A DNA stretch of 64,000 nt from Cognataquiflexum nitidum (GTDB lineage: Bacteria > Bacteroidota > Bacteroidia > Cytophagales > Cyclobacteriaceae), in assembly GCF_022538055.1 (NCBI RefSeq), contig NZ_JAKZAM010000019.1, forward strand, positions 1-64,000, written 5' to 3'. The notes beneath the pieces are model-generated. The model did no database searches. It was not told where the DNA came from and saw only the letters and a program-made list of their open reading frames with translations. Made by a program: the position numbers and the translations under genes. Positions 1-8,001 of the stretch are shown one piece after another. Each line of letters begins with the position of its first letter. The stretch's first letter is position 1.

Positions 1-222
1 GGATTGATGGTCGGTGCGACGATGGCCGCGAGTTGTGCTTTTATGCTGCCTGTAGCGACACCGCCCAATGCCGTGGTATTTGGATCGGGTTATCTCCGGA
101 TTCCCGATATGGCCAAAGCCGGCTTGTGGATGAATATTGTTTCTATTCTCGTGATCACCTTGTTTACTTATTACCTTTTGCCGTTGATTTGGGGGATTGA
201 TTTGAAGGTTTATCCTTTTTAG
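1..222 (+). CDS. SLC13/DASS-type sodium-coupled anion transporter, C-terminal fragment
   Basis: Only the last 73 codons lie in the window; the reading frame is open back to base 1, so the gene begins upstream. The protein shows the motif VATPPNAVVFGSG, which matches the second conserved region of the DASS/SLC13 family (sodium:dicarboxylate or sulfate symporters), where a (S/T)xPxNA element binds Na+ and substrate. A hydrophobic final helix (NIVSILVITLFTYYLLPLIW) and a short polar tail follow. It would act in the inner membrane. The substrate (dicarboxylate, sulfate or phosphate) cannot be told from this part. It converges on the phage-tail-like module on the other strand, with 34 bp between the stops. 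Confidence 0.75.
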   Translation, partial: GLMVGATMAASCAFMLPVATPPNAVVFGSGYLRIPDMAKAGLWMNIVSILVITLFTYYLLPLIWGIDLKVYPF

Positions 223-256
223 GGTTTTTAGAATATCCGAAAATTTGAAAAATAAT

Positions 257-745
257 CTAAAAGGTTTTACTAAACTTTCTATACTTCAAAGTCAAGGTCT
301 CTATCGTAAATTCATTTTTCCCAGATCCTGTGGGTGCAAGTTCCCATGAAATAGGATATGCCTTTTCAATAGACCATGCCGCAAGCTGGATCGGAATATG
401 AGATCCAACTCCTTCTGAATTGAAGGATAATAAACTCAATTTGATATCCAATGGCTTAAATTCAAAATTCTCTATTGCATCTCTACACCATTTTTCAAGT
501 TCTGAACCTTTCATAAGGCACCTTTTGAGCACTAGATTATCGTATTTGATGGATTTGGGAAGGTGGTGGACAAAAATATTGTCCTCACTTTCCTTTTTTA
601 CCATTGTTTCTACTGTAACTTTTAAGCCAGAAACCTCCTGAAAACTGCTGTCCATCTTGGAGTTTCCGTTTCCTATAAAAACTACTTCAAAATAGAAAGC
701 AGTTGGTGGTATATACCCTTCCGTAAGGAAACTTGAGGTATCCAT
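257..745 (-). CDS. Contractile-tail tube protein, gp19 family (second tube paralogue)
   Basis: A 162-residue protein of the T4 gp19-like tail-tube family (phage tail protein, TIGR02241 type). The family core FQEVSGLKVTVETM lies at about residues 35-48, followed by the alternating beta strands of the tube fold. In extracellular contractile injection systems (eCIS: antifeeding prophage, PVC, MAC) such subunits stack into the inner tube expelled when the sheath contracts. It starts 5 bp after the stop of the first tube gene and is clearly co-transcribed with it and the sheath gene. It is the last gene of the module: no LysM, spike, baseplate or ATPase gene follows, because an SLC13 gene converges on it. 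The length is usual for a tube subunit. The exact position in the tube (initiator or main) is unknown. Confidence 0.85.
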   Translation of the reverse strand: MDTSSFLTEGYIPPTAFYFEVVFIGNGNSKMDSSFQEVSGLKVTVETMVKKESEDNIFVHHLPKSIKYDNLVLKRCLMKGSELEKWCRDAIENFEFKPLDIKLSLLSFNSEGVGSHIPIQLAAWSIEKAYPISWELAPTGSGKNEFTIETLTLKYRKFSKTF

Positions 746-750
746 GCTGA

Positions 751-1203
751 TTAACCGTTAGCAATTGTAAGCCCCTCATGTGAAATTTCAATGATTTCCA
801 CAGCCACTTCATTGGCATCAGATTTCATATCCGTTGAAATGATTTTTGTGGGCCAAACATTGGCTAAAGTCCAGGTCATGGTTGGATTTCCTCCTTCGTC
901 ACATAATTTGATGACGATATTTTGACGTTCGACCGTGTTCATTTTGATCTTGGTGTACCAATCAAAGAACTTATTGTCCTTCACAAATACACCTTTTTTC
1001 ATTGTCACATTGTTGTTTTTGACGATTCCATGCATATTGATTGTAGAGAATACGGGGCTATTTCCATGGCTGTATTCTATGGGCTGTGCAGTAACTTCCA
1101 ATCCACTTACTTCTTGAAAAGGAACGTCTGTGGTGCTTCCCAAATCTACTTTGAAGTAAAACTTGGGTAAGGGCCAATCGCTATCTTCTGCTTCTCCTGC
1201 CAT
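751..1203 (-). CDS. Contractile-tail tube protein, gp19 family (first tube paralogue)
   Basis: A 150-residue tail-tube subunit related to Afp1/Pvc1 and T4 gp19. The signature FQEVSGLEVTAQPIEY lies at about residues 29-44, and the C-terminal EIIEISHEGLTIANG is typical of the main eCIS tube subunit in Bacteroidota. It sits 38 bp downstream of the sheath gene and 5 bp upstream of a second, divergent tube paralogue, the usual sheath-tube-tube order of eCIS clusters. It is predicted to be cytoplasmic until the particle is released or fires. Family membership is secure. What the particle carries, or whether one is made at all, cannot be judged from this truncated cluster. Confidence 0.88.
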   Translation of the reverse strand: MAGEAEDSDWPLPKFYFKVDLGSTTDVPFQEVSGLEVTAQPIEYSHGNSPVFSTINMHGIVKNNNVTMKKGVFVKDNKFFDWYTKIKMNTVERQNIVIKLCDEGGNPTMTWTLANVWPTKIISTDMKSDANEVAVEIIEISHEGLTIANG

Positions 1204-1241
1204 GTTTTTGGGATTAATTTTATTTAAGTTACCGTTTTAAT

Positions 1242-2816
1242 TTAAAGTTTTTGTTGTTTGAAAGTGATTACGATGAATTCCGCAGGACTGACAATGGCTA
1301 ATTTCACCGATACTAGCATCTTACCTTCAAGAATATCTAAGCTTGTCATCGTTGCGCCCAAGCCGATCTGAACATCAAAGGCATCCTCAGGAGATGCCCC
1401 TGCCAATGCACCTTGCTTCCACTTTTCGGTCAAGAAATTTACAATCATACTTTTTACAGTCGTCCAGGTATTGACATCATTGGGTTCAAAGATATAAGCT
1501 CTCAGTGCAAGCTTAATAGATTGCTCGAGCATAATGATTGTTCGCCTGACATTGATATATTGCCAGTCGAGGCTGTTACCATCTAGGGTTCTTGCACCCC
1601 AAACCAAAGTTCCTACACCTGGAAAAGTCCTGATCGCATTGATTGATTTTCCCGAAACATGTACATTTAAGTTCTCCTGTTCTTCATGGGATATCTCCAC
1701 AGCAGGTTTAATCACAGCATTCGGGGAAACATTTGCAGGCGATTTCCAAACTCCTCTGTTATTGTCCACCATCGTATATACACCTGCCAAAGCTGCGGCA
1801 GCTGGCAATAAATTCATCAATCTTCTTATTTCTTCCAAAATTGAGCCATATGTTGGACTTGTTGCCATCAAGCCCAAGTGTAAGTGGTCTTTTTTCTGAT
1901 TGACAAAGTCATTAAGAGCAACCTCAGGTATTTGTGAAATATTGGGAAATTCTATTTGAAAGGCAATTCTAAAATCAGCTTCATTCTTTGGAAATTCCAA
2001 TATCAATTTTTGGGCATTTGACTCAGGAAGAATTGATTCCAAATCTATTTCAGGATCAAGATTTTTGAAACTCACTTCACCTTTTTGGACCAATGTGGTA
2101 TAAAGCCATGGATAATAAGCAGCAGCATAACTCAAAAAATCCGTCCCTATATTCTCTCTGAAAAAATCAATAGGATCGTATCCATCTTCTCTACTATTAT
2201 ATCCATCAAAGAGGTCAAAAATCCCGATTCTGTTTTGCATTTCACCACAATGTATCAAGACTTGCTTGTAAACCTCATAGCATTCCTTCCCCAATAAAAC
2301 CGCCTCCGGTATAACCACCATGGTAGGTTCATGTTCTTTTTCCAATGAGCGCAAACCCCCAGCAATAGGTTTACCATTTTCATCCTTGCCGTAACCCAAA
2401 AGCTGATCCTTATTAATCTTTAGGGAATCTTTTCCCTCATAAGTACCCACTGCTACTATATAACAAGTCTCTCCCCCATTGGCATAAAACAGTCTAATGC
2501 TGTTATAAAAAAGTAGATGGTTGTCCTCCGCATATTTTATAGCAAATTCAGTATCTCCAATAATAACCTTACTTCTATCTCCGTCTTGTGGTGTTTCAAG
2601 TTTGAATAATGGATTAAAAGCACCGCCAAATAATTCTATATATTCCGCAAAGGAGCTAATCCTTGTGGGGATATTTATAAGTGATTTACCGCTGTGAGAG
2701 GCCTTTTCGGTATATCCGATAAATGCGGGTAATGCAGACGAGACCTCTACGACAGAACCTTGGAAGACATTTTTTTCTTCAATGTAAATTCCCGGAGTTT
2801 TGAGGTTTTGAGGCAC
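1242..2816 (-). CDS. Phage-tail-like contractile sheath protein
   Basis: A 524-residue tail sheath protein. The N-terminus PGIYIEEKNVFQGSVVEVSS (about residues 8-27) is the start of the phage sheath N-terminal domain. The C-terminal part (about residues 400-524) holds the conserved sheath fold with ARTLDGNSLDWQYINVRR and the inter-subunit linker region. It forms the contractile outer cylinder of phage tails and eCIS (Afp2-Afp4/Pvc2-4). It is the first gene of a three-gene operon with two tube genes. Only one sheath gene is present, whereas Afp and PVC clusters usually have two or three. A terminator hairpin belonging to the upstream gene sits about 100 bp before the start, so the module probably has its own promoter, which I could not identify. 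Confidence 0.9.
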   Translation of the reverse strand: MPQNLKTPGIYIEEKNVFQGSVVEVSSALPAFIGYTEKASHSGKSLINIPTRISSFAEYIELFGGAFNPLFKLETPQDGDRSKVIIGDTEFAIKYAEDNHLLFYNSIRLFYANGGETCYIVAVGTYEGKDSLKINKDQLLGYGKDENGKPIAGGLRSLEKEHEPTMVVIPEAVLLGKECYEVYKQVLIHCGEMQNRIGIFDLFDGYNSREDGYDPIDFFRENIGTDFLSYAAAYYPWLYTTLVQKGEVSFKNLDPEIDLESILPESNAQKLILEFPKNEADFRIAFQIEFPNISQIPEVALNDFVNQKKDHLHLGLMATSPTYGSILEEIRRLMNLLPAAAALAGVYTMVDNNRGVWKSPANVSPNAVIKPAVEISHEEQENLNVHVSGKSINAIRTFPGVGTLVWGARTLDGNSLDWQYINVRRTIIMLEQSIKLALRAYIFEPNDVNTWTTVKSMIVNFLTEKWKQGALAGASPEDAFDVQIGLGATMTSLDILEGKMLVSVKLAIVSPAEFIVITFKQQKL

Positions 2817-2910
2817 GGCTGGTTATTGGTGGATTGAAAAAAAGTTTTGATTGGTTTTACCAATAATCAATATACCGATTATTTACAAAAAATTGAAATA
2901 GGCCGAAATG

Positions 2911-2938
2911 AAAAAAGGGTAGCTTTTGCTACCCTTTT
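2911..2938 (-). terminator. Rho-independent terminator after the 3095-3469 gene
   Basis: A perfect 11-bp stem (2913-2923 with 2928-2938) closes a TTTT/AAAA loop. On the minus strand it is followed by an uninterrupted T run, so it ends transcription coming from the small secreted-protein gene and isolates it from the sheath operon. Confidence 0.8.
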
Positions 2939-3094
2939 AAGTTCCAGGATGGATCACCAAATATAGTTCTGAAAGTTTTTGCTAAATGGTCTTTACAATT
3001 ACCTTTAGCTAATTGATACTAAGAAAGACCTTCGAAATTCATAAAAAATTCAAAGGGCTATGTACTGAAATTTGATTACTTGATATTTTAATTA

Positions 3095-3469
3095 CTATAC
3101 TCGCTTTCCTTCAGCGGTAAACATATCCATCAACGAACCAGAGGTCACATCGCTATCCTTTTTTACCATACTAATGTAGACATCATATCCTGCGATATTG
3201 AAATACGCAACCAAATTGTCACCAGTTATAGTGACAGAAGTCATTTCCTTCTCTGTACCGGATGCGTCTTCGATAAAAAAGCCTTTGGTAATGCCCTCTT
3301 CAGTTTCAAAGCGCATCGGGATGGTAGCTGTGCCCTGAGGTGTGTCAAAGACTGTTACTTCCCATTTTCCCTCATAGTATTCAGGGGTAATGTGCGTAAA
3401 GCTGGAAAGCGCAAAAGAGGCAGATAGTGTTATCAGTAGGCCAAGGGTAACGGTAAATAAATTTTTCAT
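3095..3469 (-). CDS. Small secreted lipocalin-like hypothetical protein
   Basis: A 124-residue protein I do not recognise as a named family. It begins with a clear Sec signal peptide (MKNLFTVTLGLLITLSASFA). The mature part YYEGKWEVTVFDTPQGTATI, followed by alternating beta-strand patterns (MRFETEEGITKGFFIED, LVAYFNIAGYDVYISMV), resembles short lipocalin-like or META-like beta-barrel proteins that are common in Bacteroidota. There is no lipobox, so it should be periplasmic or exported. It stands alone, with its own terminator downstream and a gene-poor region of about 600 bp upstream. The function is unknown. Confidence 0.7.
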   Translation of the reverse strand: MKNLFTVTLGLLITLSASFALSSFTHITPEYYEGKWEVTVFDTPQGTATIPMRFETEEGITKGFFIEDASGTEKEMTSVTITGDNLVAYFNIAGYDVYISMVKKDSDVTSGSLMDMFTAEGKRV

Positions 3470-4100
3470 TTTTTTATCAGTTGATTAAAGCAGAAAATTA
3501 AGAAAAAATATTGAGGATTGGGATTGGATAAATAAATATGAGTATCTGTAATGTTGTAAGTTAGAATTGTGGTGGGATTATCGGTTCAAAATCCTCGTCA
3601 TTAGACGTAAATCTACTGTTCACGCATTTGCTTTACCCAACCATTATTTGTTAGGGTAAGCGTAATAGAACAAATGCCAAAAATAAAGTTAAAGAATACT
3701 TGATTATTTGTTTGGCACATTATAGGCTTTTCATGATTGAAAGAAGCGGTTAGCATGATGAAAAAAATGCGAGAATTTGAAAGAGTTTGATTCCATATAG
3801 GGTCGGTGGGAATCTTTCGTATTTAAAGTTTTCCACAAGTTTCACCAATGGCCAATGATAAGTTTGAGCCTTTTCTCGGTATCAGGATTTGTAAACATAA
3901 AAAAGAATAATAAGCTATCCTCAAAGTATGGAACCTTTCAAAATCCCTTAAGTGTGGTTATAGATCGAAGCCGAACAACGAACTGAGGAGAATTAAATCA
4001 GGATCTGGGACGAAAACCTTAAATGGATTGAACTTTCAAACTTTCTAAGAAAACTCTTAAATGAAAAAAGCCACCTAGATTGTTTCTAAGTATCTTAAAA
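3470..4100. other. Gene-poor stretch, no supportable gene
   Basis: No reading frame here gives a recognisable protein in either direction. Short frames run into many stops, which suggests decayed sequence. An imperfect inverted repeat (TTACCCAAC ... GTTAGGGTAA) lies near 3632-3660. I see no transposase motif, tRNA or CRISPR. It borders the decayed end of the tRNA-Thr/GIY-YIG cassette. Confidence 0.5.
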
Positions 4101-4103
4101 TTG

Positions 4104-4157
4104 AGCCCCCTGCCGGGATCGTCCCGATAGCGCGGATAGCGACCCACTGATTACAGG
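4104..4157 (-). pseudogene. Displaced 3' half of tRNA-Thr with a palindrome-like insert in the T arm
   Basis: On the minus strand this matches the intact tRNA-Thr from the anticodon loop (TGTAATCAG) through the variable loop (GGTCGCT) to the acceptor end (CGATCCCGGCAGGGGGCT). The T-arm GGTT is replaced by ATCCGCGCTATCGGGA, whose TCCCGATAGC half matches a palindrome seen near 4600 and 16903. There is no 5' half, so no tRNA can be made. It lies 6 bp past the stop of the broken GIY-YIG gene, exactly as the tRNA-Met 3' fragments follow their GIY-YIG genes at 17499 and 17856. Confidence 0.8.
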
Positions 4158-4162
4158 TCTTT

Positions 4163-4456
4163 CTATTTACTGTAATTTTCAAGGAGTTTTTGAGAAATTT
4201 GGGGATACTTAGCCAAATCCAATAAATACTTCTTTGACCTATTTTTTTTGATGCGTTTTTCAATTTTCAATGCCTGTGATGAAGATTGGCATTCAATCAC
4301 ATAAAAAACTTCCCAAACTCCTGCCCTTTTGGTAAAGGCGCCTTAAAAAAAATGACTATTATATTGGTCGATTCTAACTTCCAAATTCTCTTTGGAACCT
4401 ATGTAATATTGGTCAACAAGCTTGGAATAAAGTATAAAAACATAAAAGTTTCCCAT
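4163..4456 (-). pseudogene. GIY-YIG endonuclease pseudogene (tRNA-Thr cassette)
   Basis: Reading the minus strand from the ATG at 4456 gives a 97-codon GIY-YIG nuclease with one in-frame TAA at 4343-4345 (codon 38). The first part has the GIY-like segment NFYVFILYS (residues 3-11), an exact YIG in QYYIGS (16-21) and the expected arginine in LEVRI. After the stop the family pattern continues in the same frame as GAFTKRAGVWEVFY and then ALKIEKRIKK, with the expected glutamate. The stop sits where related proteins commonly have K before GAFTKR, so one AAA-to-TAA change explains it and no frameshift is needed. The gene lies between the tRNA-Thr terminator and a tRNA-Thr 3' fragment. It is a different subfamily from the GIY-YIG genes at 17241 and 17598. 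It is probably inactive, unless the stop is a sequencing error or is read through. Confidence 0.82.
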
Positions 4457-4474
4457 AAAACCAAAAATTGATAT

Positions 4475-4507
4475 AAAAAGGAAAAGGCAACATTGCTGTT
4501 GCCTTTT
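4475..4507 (-). terminator. Rho-independent terminator of tRNA-Thr
   Basis: A perfect 10-bp stem (4498-4507 with 4482-4491) with a 6-nt loop starts 1 nt after the tRNA 3' end and is followed on the minus strand by T-rich sequence (4475-4481). It separates the tRNA from the GIY-YIG pseudogene, the same placement as at the tRNA-Met locus. Confidence 0.85.
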
Positions 4508-4508
4508 G

Positions 4509-4581
<73 letters not shown>

Positions 4582-4599
4582 ATTTTTTTTAATCTGTCA

Positions 4600-4617
4600 T
4601 CCCGATAGCAATCGTGA
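4600..4617. repeat. Imperfect copy of the TCCCGATAGCTATCGGGA palindrome
   Basis: TCCCGATAGCAATCGTGA lies between the tRNA-Thr promoter and the tRNA. It differs at two positions from the perfect 18-bp palindrome at 16903-16920, and half of the same motif lies inside the tRNA-Thr remnant at 4104-4157. Confidence 0.6.
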
Positions 4618-4667
4618 CAAGTAGGATTTTATTTTACATTCCGGGACCGTTGTCTCAAATCGTGGTG

Positions 4668-4697
4668 CAAATATAGCCGTATCATGCAATCGTGCAA
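4668..4697 (-). promoter_or_regulatory. Promoter for tRNA-Thr, Bacteroidota consensus
   Basis: On the minus strand TTG (4697-4695), a 19-nt spacer and TATATTTG (4675-4668) match the primary-sigma promoter form of Bacteroidota (TTTG-N19-21-TAnnTTTG) exactly. Transcription would start near 4660, just after the terminator of the preceding DUF349 gene, and run into tRNA-Thr. Confidence 0.75.
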
Positions 4698-4707
4698 AAA
4701 GAAAATC

Positions 4708-4743
4708 AAAAAAAATAAGGAGACATTTGGTATCTCCTTATTT
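4708..4743 (-). terminator. Rho-independent terminator of the DUF349 gene
   Basis: A perfect 11-bp stem (4713-4723 with 4733-4743) with a 9-nt loop is followed on the minus strand by a run of T. It lies 10 bp past the stop of the DUF349 gene. Confidence 0.85.
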
Positions 4744-4752
4744 ATGAGTGAA

Positions 4753-6606
4753 TTAAAATTCTTTTAGAATTGTTAATTTTTTCTTCAACTTCTCTATTTC
4801 ACTCTCAGCCTTTTGGATTTTCTCATCAAATTGGTTTTTGAGCTTATCTGCGGTCTTGGAAGCTGCAAAAAATTCAATATTATTTTTCCACAAGGTGACA
4901 TTATTTTCCAGATCGGTGATTTGTTTTCTAATCCCATGTTCTTTTTTGTTTAGGACACGGTTACTGTTTGGATCCGATTGGAGTTTGTTTAGATTAAGCC
5001 TGAATAAGAAATCATCTTTCTCTCCCCCAGCAAAACCAAGGTTCTTCACATATTCATCAACAGCCTCATTGAATTTGTTGAGAATTTCTTTCATGTTTTT
5101 TCTTGGAACAAAACCCAAAGAATTGAATTTTGCAATATATCCTTCTAGGGAACTTTCCGAAAGGGAGCTACCCCTTCCCTCCTCTTTTATTTTACTGATA
5201 AGTTCCTCTTTGGCTTGCAAATTTATCTCAAACTCCTTGTTGACCTGCTTATTGGAATTTCTTCTATTTTCAAAGAAGGCGTCGCAAGCAACCTTAAACC
5301 TTTGATAAAGTTCATCCCTTACCTTTTCAGGGGTTGGACCAATTTGTTTCCACTCCTGTTGAAGCGAGATCATTTGATTTGCTGTTTGTTGCCAATCAGT
5401 ATTTTCCTTTAGAGATTCTGCTTTTGCTATCAGCTCTTCGGCCTTGCTTTTGTTTTTTTGACGGATTTCGTCAAGTTCTTTGAAGAAGTGGTTTTTATTT
5501 TGGAAAAAATGTTTGAAAAGGCCCCAAAACTGCTTATTGATCTCTTTGCCATTTTCTCGTGGTACGGGTCCAATGACCTCCCATTCCTTCTGAAAGGCTA
5601 AAATTTCTTTTGTTTTGCTGTTCCAGTCTTTGATTTTGGTCCCTTTATAATCAGCCTCAGCATCAAGCTTCTTTATGAGCGCTTCCTTTTTCTGAAGGTT
5701 TTCTTTCAAACTTTCCTTTTGTCCATCATAAAATTCCTTTCTTCGGGAATATACCCCATCGGATGCAGCTTTGAATCTGTTCCAAAGCGTTTCTTGTTCT
5801 TCTCTCGGGACAGGCCCCATGTGTTTGAATTCCTCATGCAGATCATTCAGAATCCTGATAGCCTCTTTTAAGTCTTGCATTCCCACCAAAGACTCTGCCT
5901 TTTCACAAATCTCCAGTTTTTGCTCAAGGTTTTTTTTCCTGTCAAGCTCCTTTAACTCAAAGTAGATGCTTCTATTGTCATAGAATCTGTCCATCAATGC
6001 ATTGAAAGATGCCCATAAGTTTTTGTTTTGGGCAGCAGGTACAGGACCGATTTTCTTCCAATCATCCTGAATATGCTTGATTGTGTTGATGCTGTGGGTA
6101 GTTTCCTCACCGTCTACAAGCTCTCTTAGTCTGTCGAGAATTGCGTTTTTAGCAATGAGGTTTTTTTCTTTATTTTTTTCCTGTTCTTTCAGAAATTCTA
6201 TTTTTTTCTCCCGAAATTCATTGAAAGTAGCAAATAGAGACCGGTCATCTTCAGAAGCCCTATACTCAAAATCATCAGCAGTACCACCATTATTGGTAAA
6301 TTCCTCTAAAGCTGATTCTTTTTCTTTATGAAAAATCTCCTCAAAATGGGATTTAATTTCATTTACCTGACTGTCTATCTTGAGGTATTTACCTGTTTCC
6401 AAAAGTTGCTTTAAGGCAGACAAAAGTTGGGACTTAGTGAAATTTGAGTAATCGACTGATTCCGAAATTTCCTCTTCTGGGTCATGTTCGGCCGATTCAG
6501 GTTCTGACTCTTTTCCATCAATAACTACAATACCCTGTTCCCCTTGAATAACTTCATTGGTTTGGGTCACCTTGTCTTCTTCAGACACTTCTTTTTCATT
6601 GCTCAT
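4753..6606 (-). CDS. DUF349 repeat protein
   Basis: A 617-residue protein with an acidic, low-complexity N-terminus of about 60 residues, followed by a helical array. I count five DUF349-type repeats, each centred on a W..IGPVP-like motif and a following LW..F segment: DDWKKIGPVPAAQ, EFKHMGPVPREEQ, KEWEVIGPVPREN, QEWKQIGPTPEKV and the weaker NSLGFVPRKN. The C-terminus is a long coiled coil (about residues 550-617). There is no signal peptide or membrane segment, so it is cytoplasmic. DUF349 proteins are widespread in Bacteroidota and Actinobacteria, but the molecular role is not settled and I assign none. It is a single-gene unit with a strong terminator. The YqgE gene upstream is on the same strand 54 bp away. 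Confidence 0.9.
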   Translation of the reverse strand: MSNEKEVSEEDKVTQTNEVIQGEQGIVVIDGKESEPESAEHDPEEEISESVDYSNFTKSQLLSALKQLLETGKYLKIDSQVNEIKSHFEEIFHKEKESALEEFTNNGGTADDFEYRASEDDRSLFATFNEFREKKIEFLKEQEKNKEKNLIAKNAILDRLRELVDGEETTHSINTIKHIQDDWKKIGPVPAAQNKNLWASFNALMDRFYDNRSIYFELKELDRKKNLEQKLEICEKAESLVGMQDLKEAIRILNDLHEEFKHMGPVPREEQETLWNRFKAASDGVYSRRKEFYDGQKESLKENLQKKEALIKKLDAEADYKGTKIKDWNSKTKEILAFQKEWEVIGPVPRENGKEINKQFWGLFKHFFQNKNHFFKELDEIRQKNKSKAEELIAKAESLKENTDWQQTANQMISLQQEWKQIGPTPEKVRDELYQRFKVACDAFFENRRNSNKQVNKEFEINLQAKEELISKIKEEGRGSSLSESSLEGYIAKFNSLGFVPRKNMKEILNKFNEAVDEYVKNLGFAGGEKDDFLFRLNLNKLQSDPNSNRVLNKKEHGIRKQITDLENNVTLWKNNIEFFAASKTADKLKNQFDEKIQKAESEIEKLKKKLTILKEF

Positions 6607-6660
6607 AATAAAACTAATACTTTTTTGCAGGACGTCTAAAACAAAAGTAATAAAATTGAA

Positions 6661-7230
6661 TCAATTTAGCCTCGGATCAATTGGATAATTTGCCAATAGC
6701 TGAAATTCACCCCCCATGTTTTTTAATATGTTTCTCCATAATTCTACAGGGGAATCATTGAAAATATTTTCAGGTTTAATTTTTTCACAGATTATCCAAG
6801 TTTTTTCATCCAATTCCTCATCAAGCTGTCCCTCTGTCCAACCTGAATAACCGATAAAAAAACGGATATTTCCACTATTTAACTCCCCTTTTTTGAGCTT
6901 TTGGATCAGGGCTTCAAAATCTCCTCCCCACCACAAATCTTCTCCAAGTCGGATACTGCCTGAAAGCGCTTCTTTCCCTGAATACACAAAATGAAGTGTA
7001 TTTTGTTCGACAGGTCCACCGACATAAACATCAAAGTCCAAAAAAAACAAATCTTCAACAAGTTCACTGATTTTTAATATCGAAAGCTTATTCAATACGA
7101 GACCAAAAGATCCTTTCTCATTATTTTCACATATGAGTATGACGGACCTTACAAAATTTTCATCCTGTAAAAATGGCTCAGATATCAGTAGTTGGCCGGC
7201 TGAAGGTGTTTTTTTGAAACTTTGACTCAT
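6661..7230 (-). CDS. YqgE/AlgH family protein
   Basis: A 189-residue cytoplasmic protein of the UPF0301 (YqgE/AlgH) family. It shows GQLLISEPFLQDENFVRSV (about residues 12-30), the family's opening, then NEKGSFGLVLNKL, VYVGGPV and the conserved FIGYSGWTEGQLDEEL (about residues 124-139). The family length is about 185-190 residues, so this is complete. Its biochemical role is not firmly known; AlgH was linked to regulation of alginate synthesis in Pseudomonas. It is divergent from pdxH, with the two annotated starts about 90 bp apart. Confidence 0.93.
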   Translation of the reverse strand: MSQSFKKTPSAGQLLISEPFLQDENFVRSVILICENNEKGSFGLVLNKLSILKISELVEDLFFLDFDVYVGGPVEQNTLHFVYSGKEALSGSIRLGEDLWWGGDFEALIQKLKKGELNSGNIRFFIGYSGWTEGQLDEELDEKTWIICEKIKPENIFNDSPVELWRNILKNMGGEFQLLANYPIDPRLN

Positions 7231-7321
7231 AAAAAAAAGTGTTTGTTTATTTTCTTAAGTTATGTCTAAATTTTATAAATGCAATAAGTCTGGTAATTTT
7301 AGAAGAAAATATAAAAAACAT

Positions 7322-7957
7322 ATGAAACTTGCAGATATACGCATAGACTATACCCTGAAATCGCTTGACGAAAAAGAGGTGACTATATCACCTATTGATC
7401 AATTTAGGAAATGGGTGGAAGAGGCTAATCAATCCAAAGTACATGAGTGGAATGCCATGAACCTTTCAACGGTTCGTCCTGATGGGAAACCTAATTCAAG
7501 AATAGTTCTTTTGAAGGATGTTGATACAGGTTTGGTGTTTTTTACAAACTACAATAGTGCAAAAGGGAAAGAACTAGAGAACAACCCCTTTGCAGCTATC
7601 ACATTTTTTTGGCCTGTATTGGAGAGACAAGTGAGGTTTATCGGAAAAGTTTCAAAAATCACTCCAAAGGAATCGGATGATTATTATTTTTCAAGACCCT
7701 TTGCGAGTCAGGTAGGGGCATGGGCCTCTCCGCAAAGTGAGGTAATTCCTGACAGGGCTTATTTAGAGGCCAAAGAGGAAGAATTAATAAAAAAAGTAAA
7801 TCAAGATTCAATCACAAGACCAGAACATTGGGGTGGCTACAGACTAATCCCTGAAGAAGTGGAATTTTGGCAAGGAAGGTCCTCCCGGCTTCATGACAGG
7901 ATTCACTATCAAAAAATGGAGGATGATTCTTGGAAAATCGAAAGATTAGCCCCTTAA
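7322..7957 (+). CDS. pdxH: Pyridoxamine 5'-phosphate oxidase
   Basis: A 211-residue FMN enzyme that oxidises pyridoxine/pyridoxamine 5'-phosphate to pyridoxal 5'-phosphate, the last step of PLP synthesis and salvage. Seen motifs are NSRIVLLKDVD, NPFAAITFFWP and RQVRFIGKV (FMN-binding barrel), then SRPFASQVGAWASPQSE, and the C-terminal SSRLHDRI and ERLAP that complete the dimeric active site. A longer frame is open from 7262, but those extra 20 residues are basic and unlike the family. MKLADIRIDY at 7322 gives the usual length of about 212. It converges on bshB1, and the two share a terminator. Confidence 0.95.
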   Translation: MKLADIRIDYTLKSLDEKEVTISPIDQFRKWVEEANQSKVHEWNAMNLSTVRPDGKPNSRIVLLKDVDTGLVFFTNYNSAKGKELENNPFAAITFFWPVLERQVRFIGKVSKITPKESDDYYFSRPFASQVGAWASPQSEVIPDRAYLEAKEEELIKKVNQDSITRPEHWGGYRLIPEEVEFWQGRSSRLHDRIHYQKMEDDSWKIERLAP

Positions 7958-7969
7958 AGGCATTTGAAC

Positions 7970-8001
7970 CACGGATTTATTTGAGGTCAAATAAATCCGT
8001 G
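7970..8001. terminator. Bidirectional terminator overlapping the end of bshB1
   Basis: A perfect 15-bp stem (7970-7984 with 7987-8001) around a 2-nt GG centre lies 12 bp after the pdxH stop. It contains the last codons and stop of bshB1 (stop 7977-7979). It can fold on either strand and probably ends both convergent transcripts, although the T runs are short. Confidence 0.65.

Noticed and set aside
257..2816. Prophage
   Set aside because: Only sheath and tube genes are present; no head, portal, terminase, integrase or lysis genes are seen, so a contractile-system fragment is the better description.
257..2816. Type VI secretion system
   Set aside because: The sheath and tubes are of the phage/eCIS type (gp18/gp19-like), with no TssB/TssC, Hcp or TssJLM genes.
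4343..4345. Frameshift in the T run of the tRNA-Thr GIY-YIG gene
   Set aside because: The family pattern continues in the same frame on both sides of the TAA, so a base change and not an indel is the simplest reading.
4286..4471. Plus-strand 61-codon frame near tRNA-Thr
   Set aside because: It is antisense to the GIY-YIG pseudogene on the minus strand, which explains the sequence far better.
7262..7321. Longer N-terminus of PdxH
   Set aside because: Twenty basic residues unlike the family; the start at 7322 gives the normal length.
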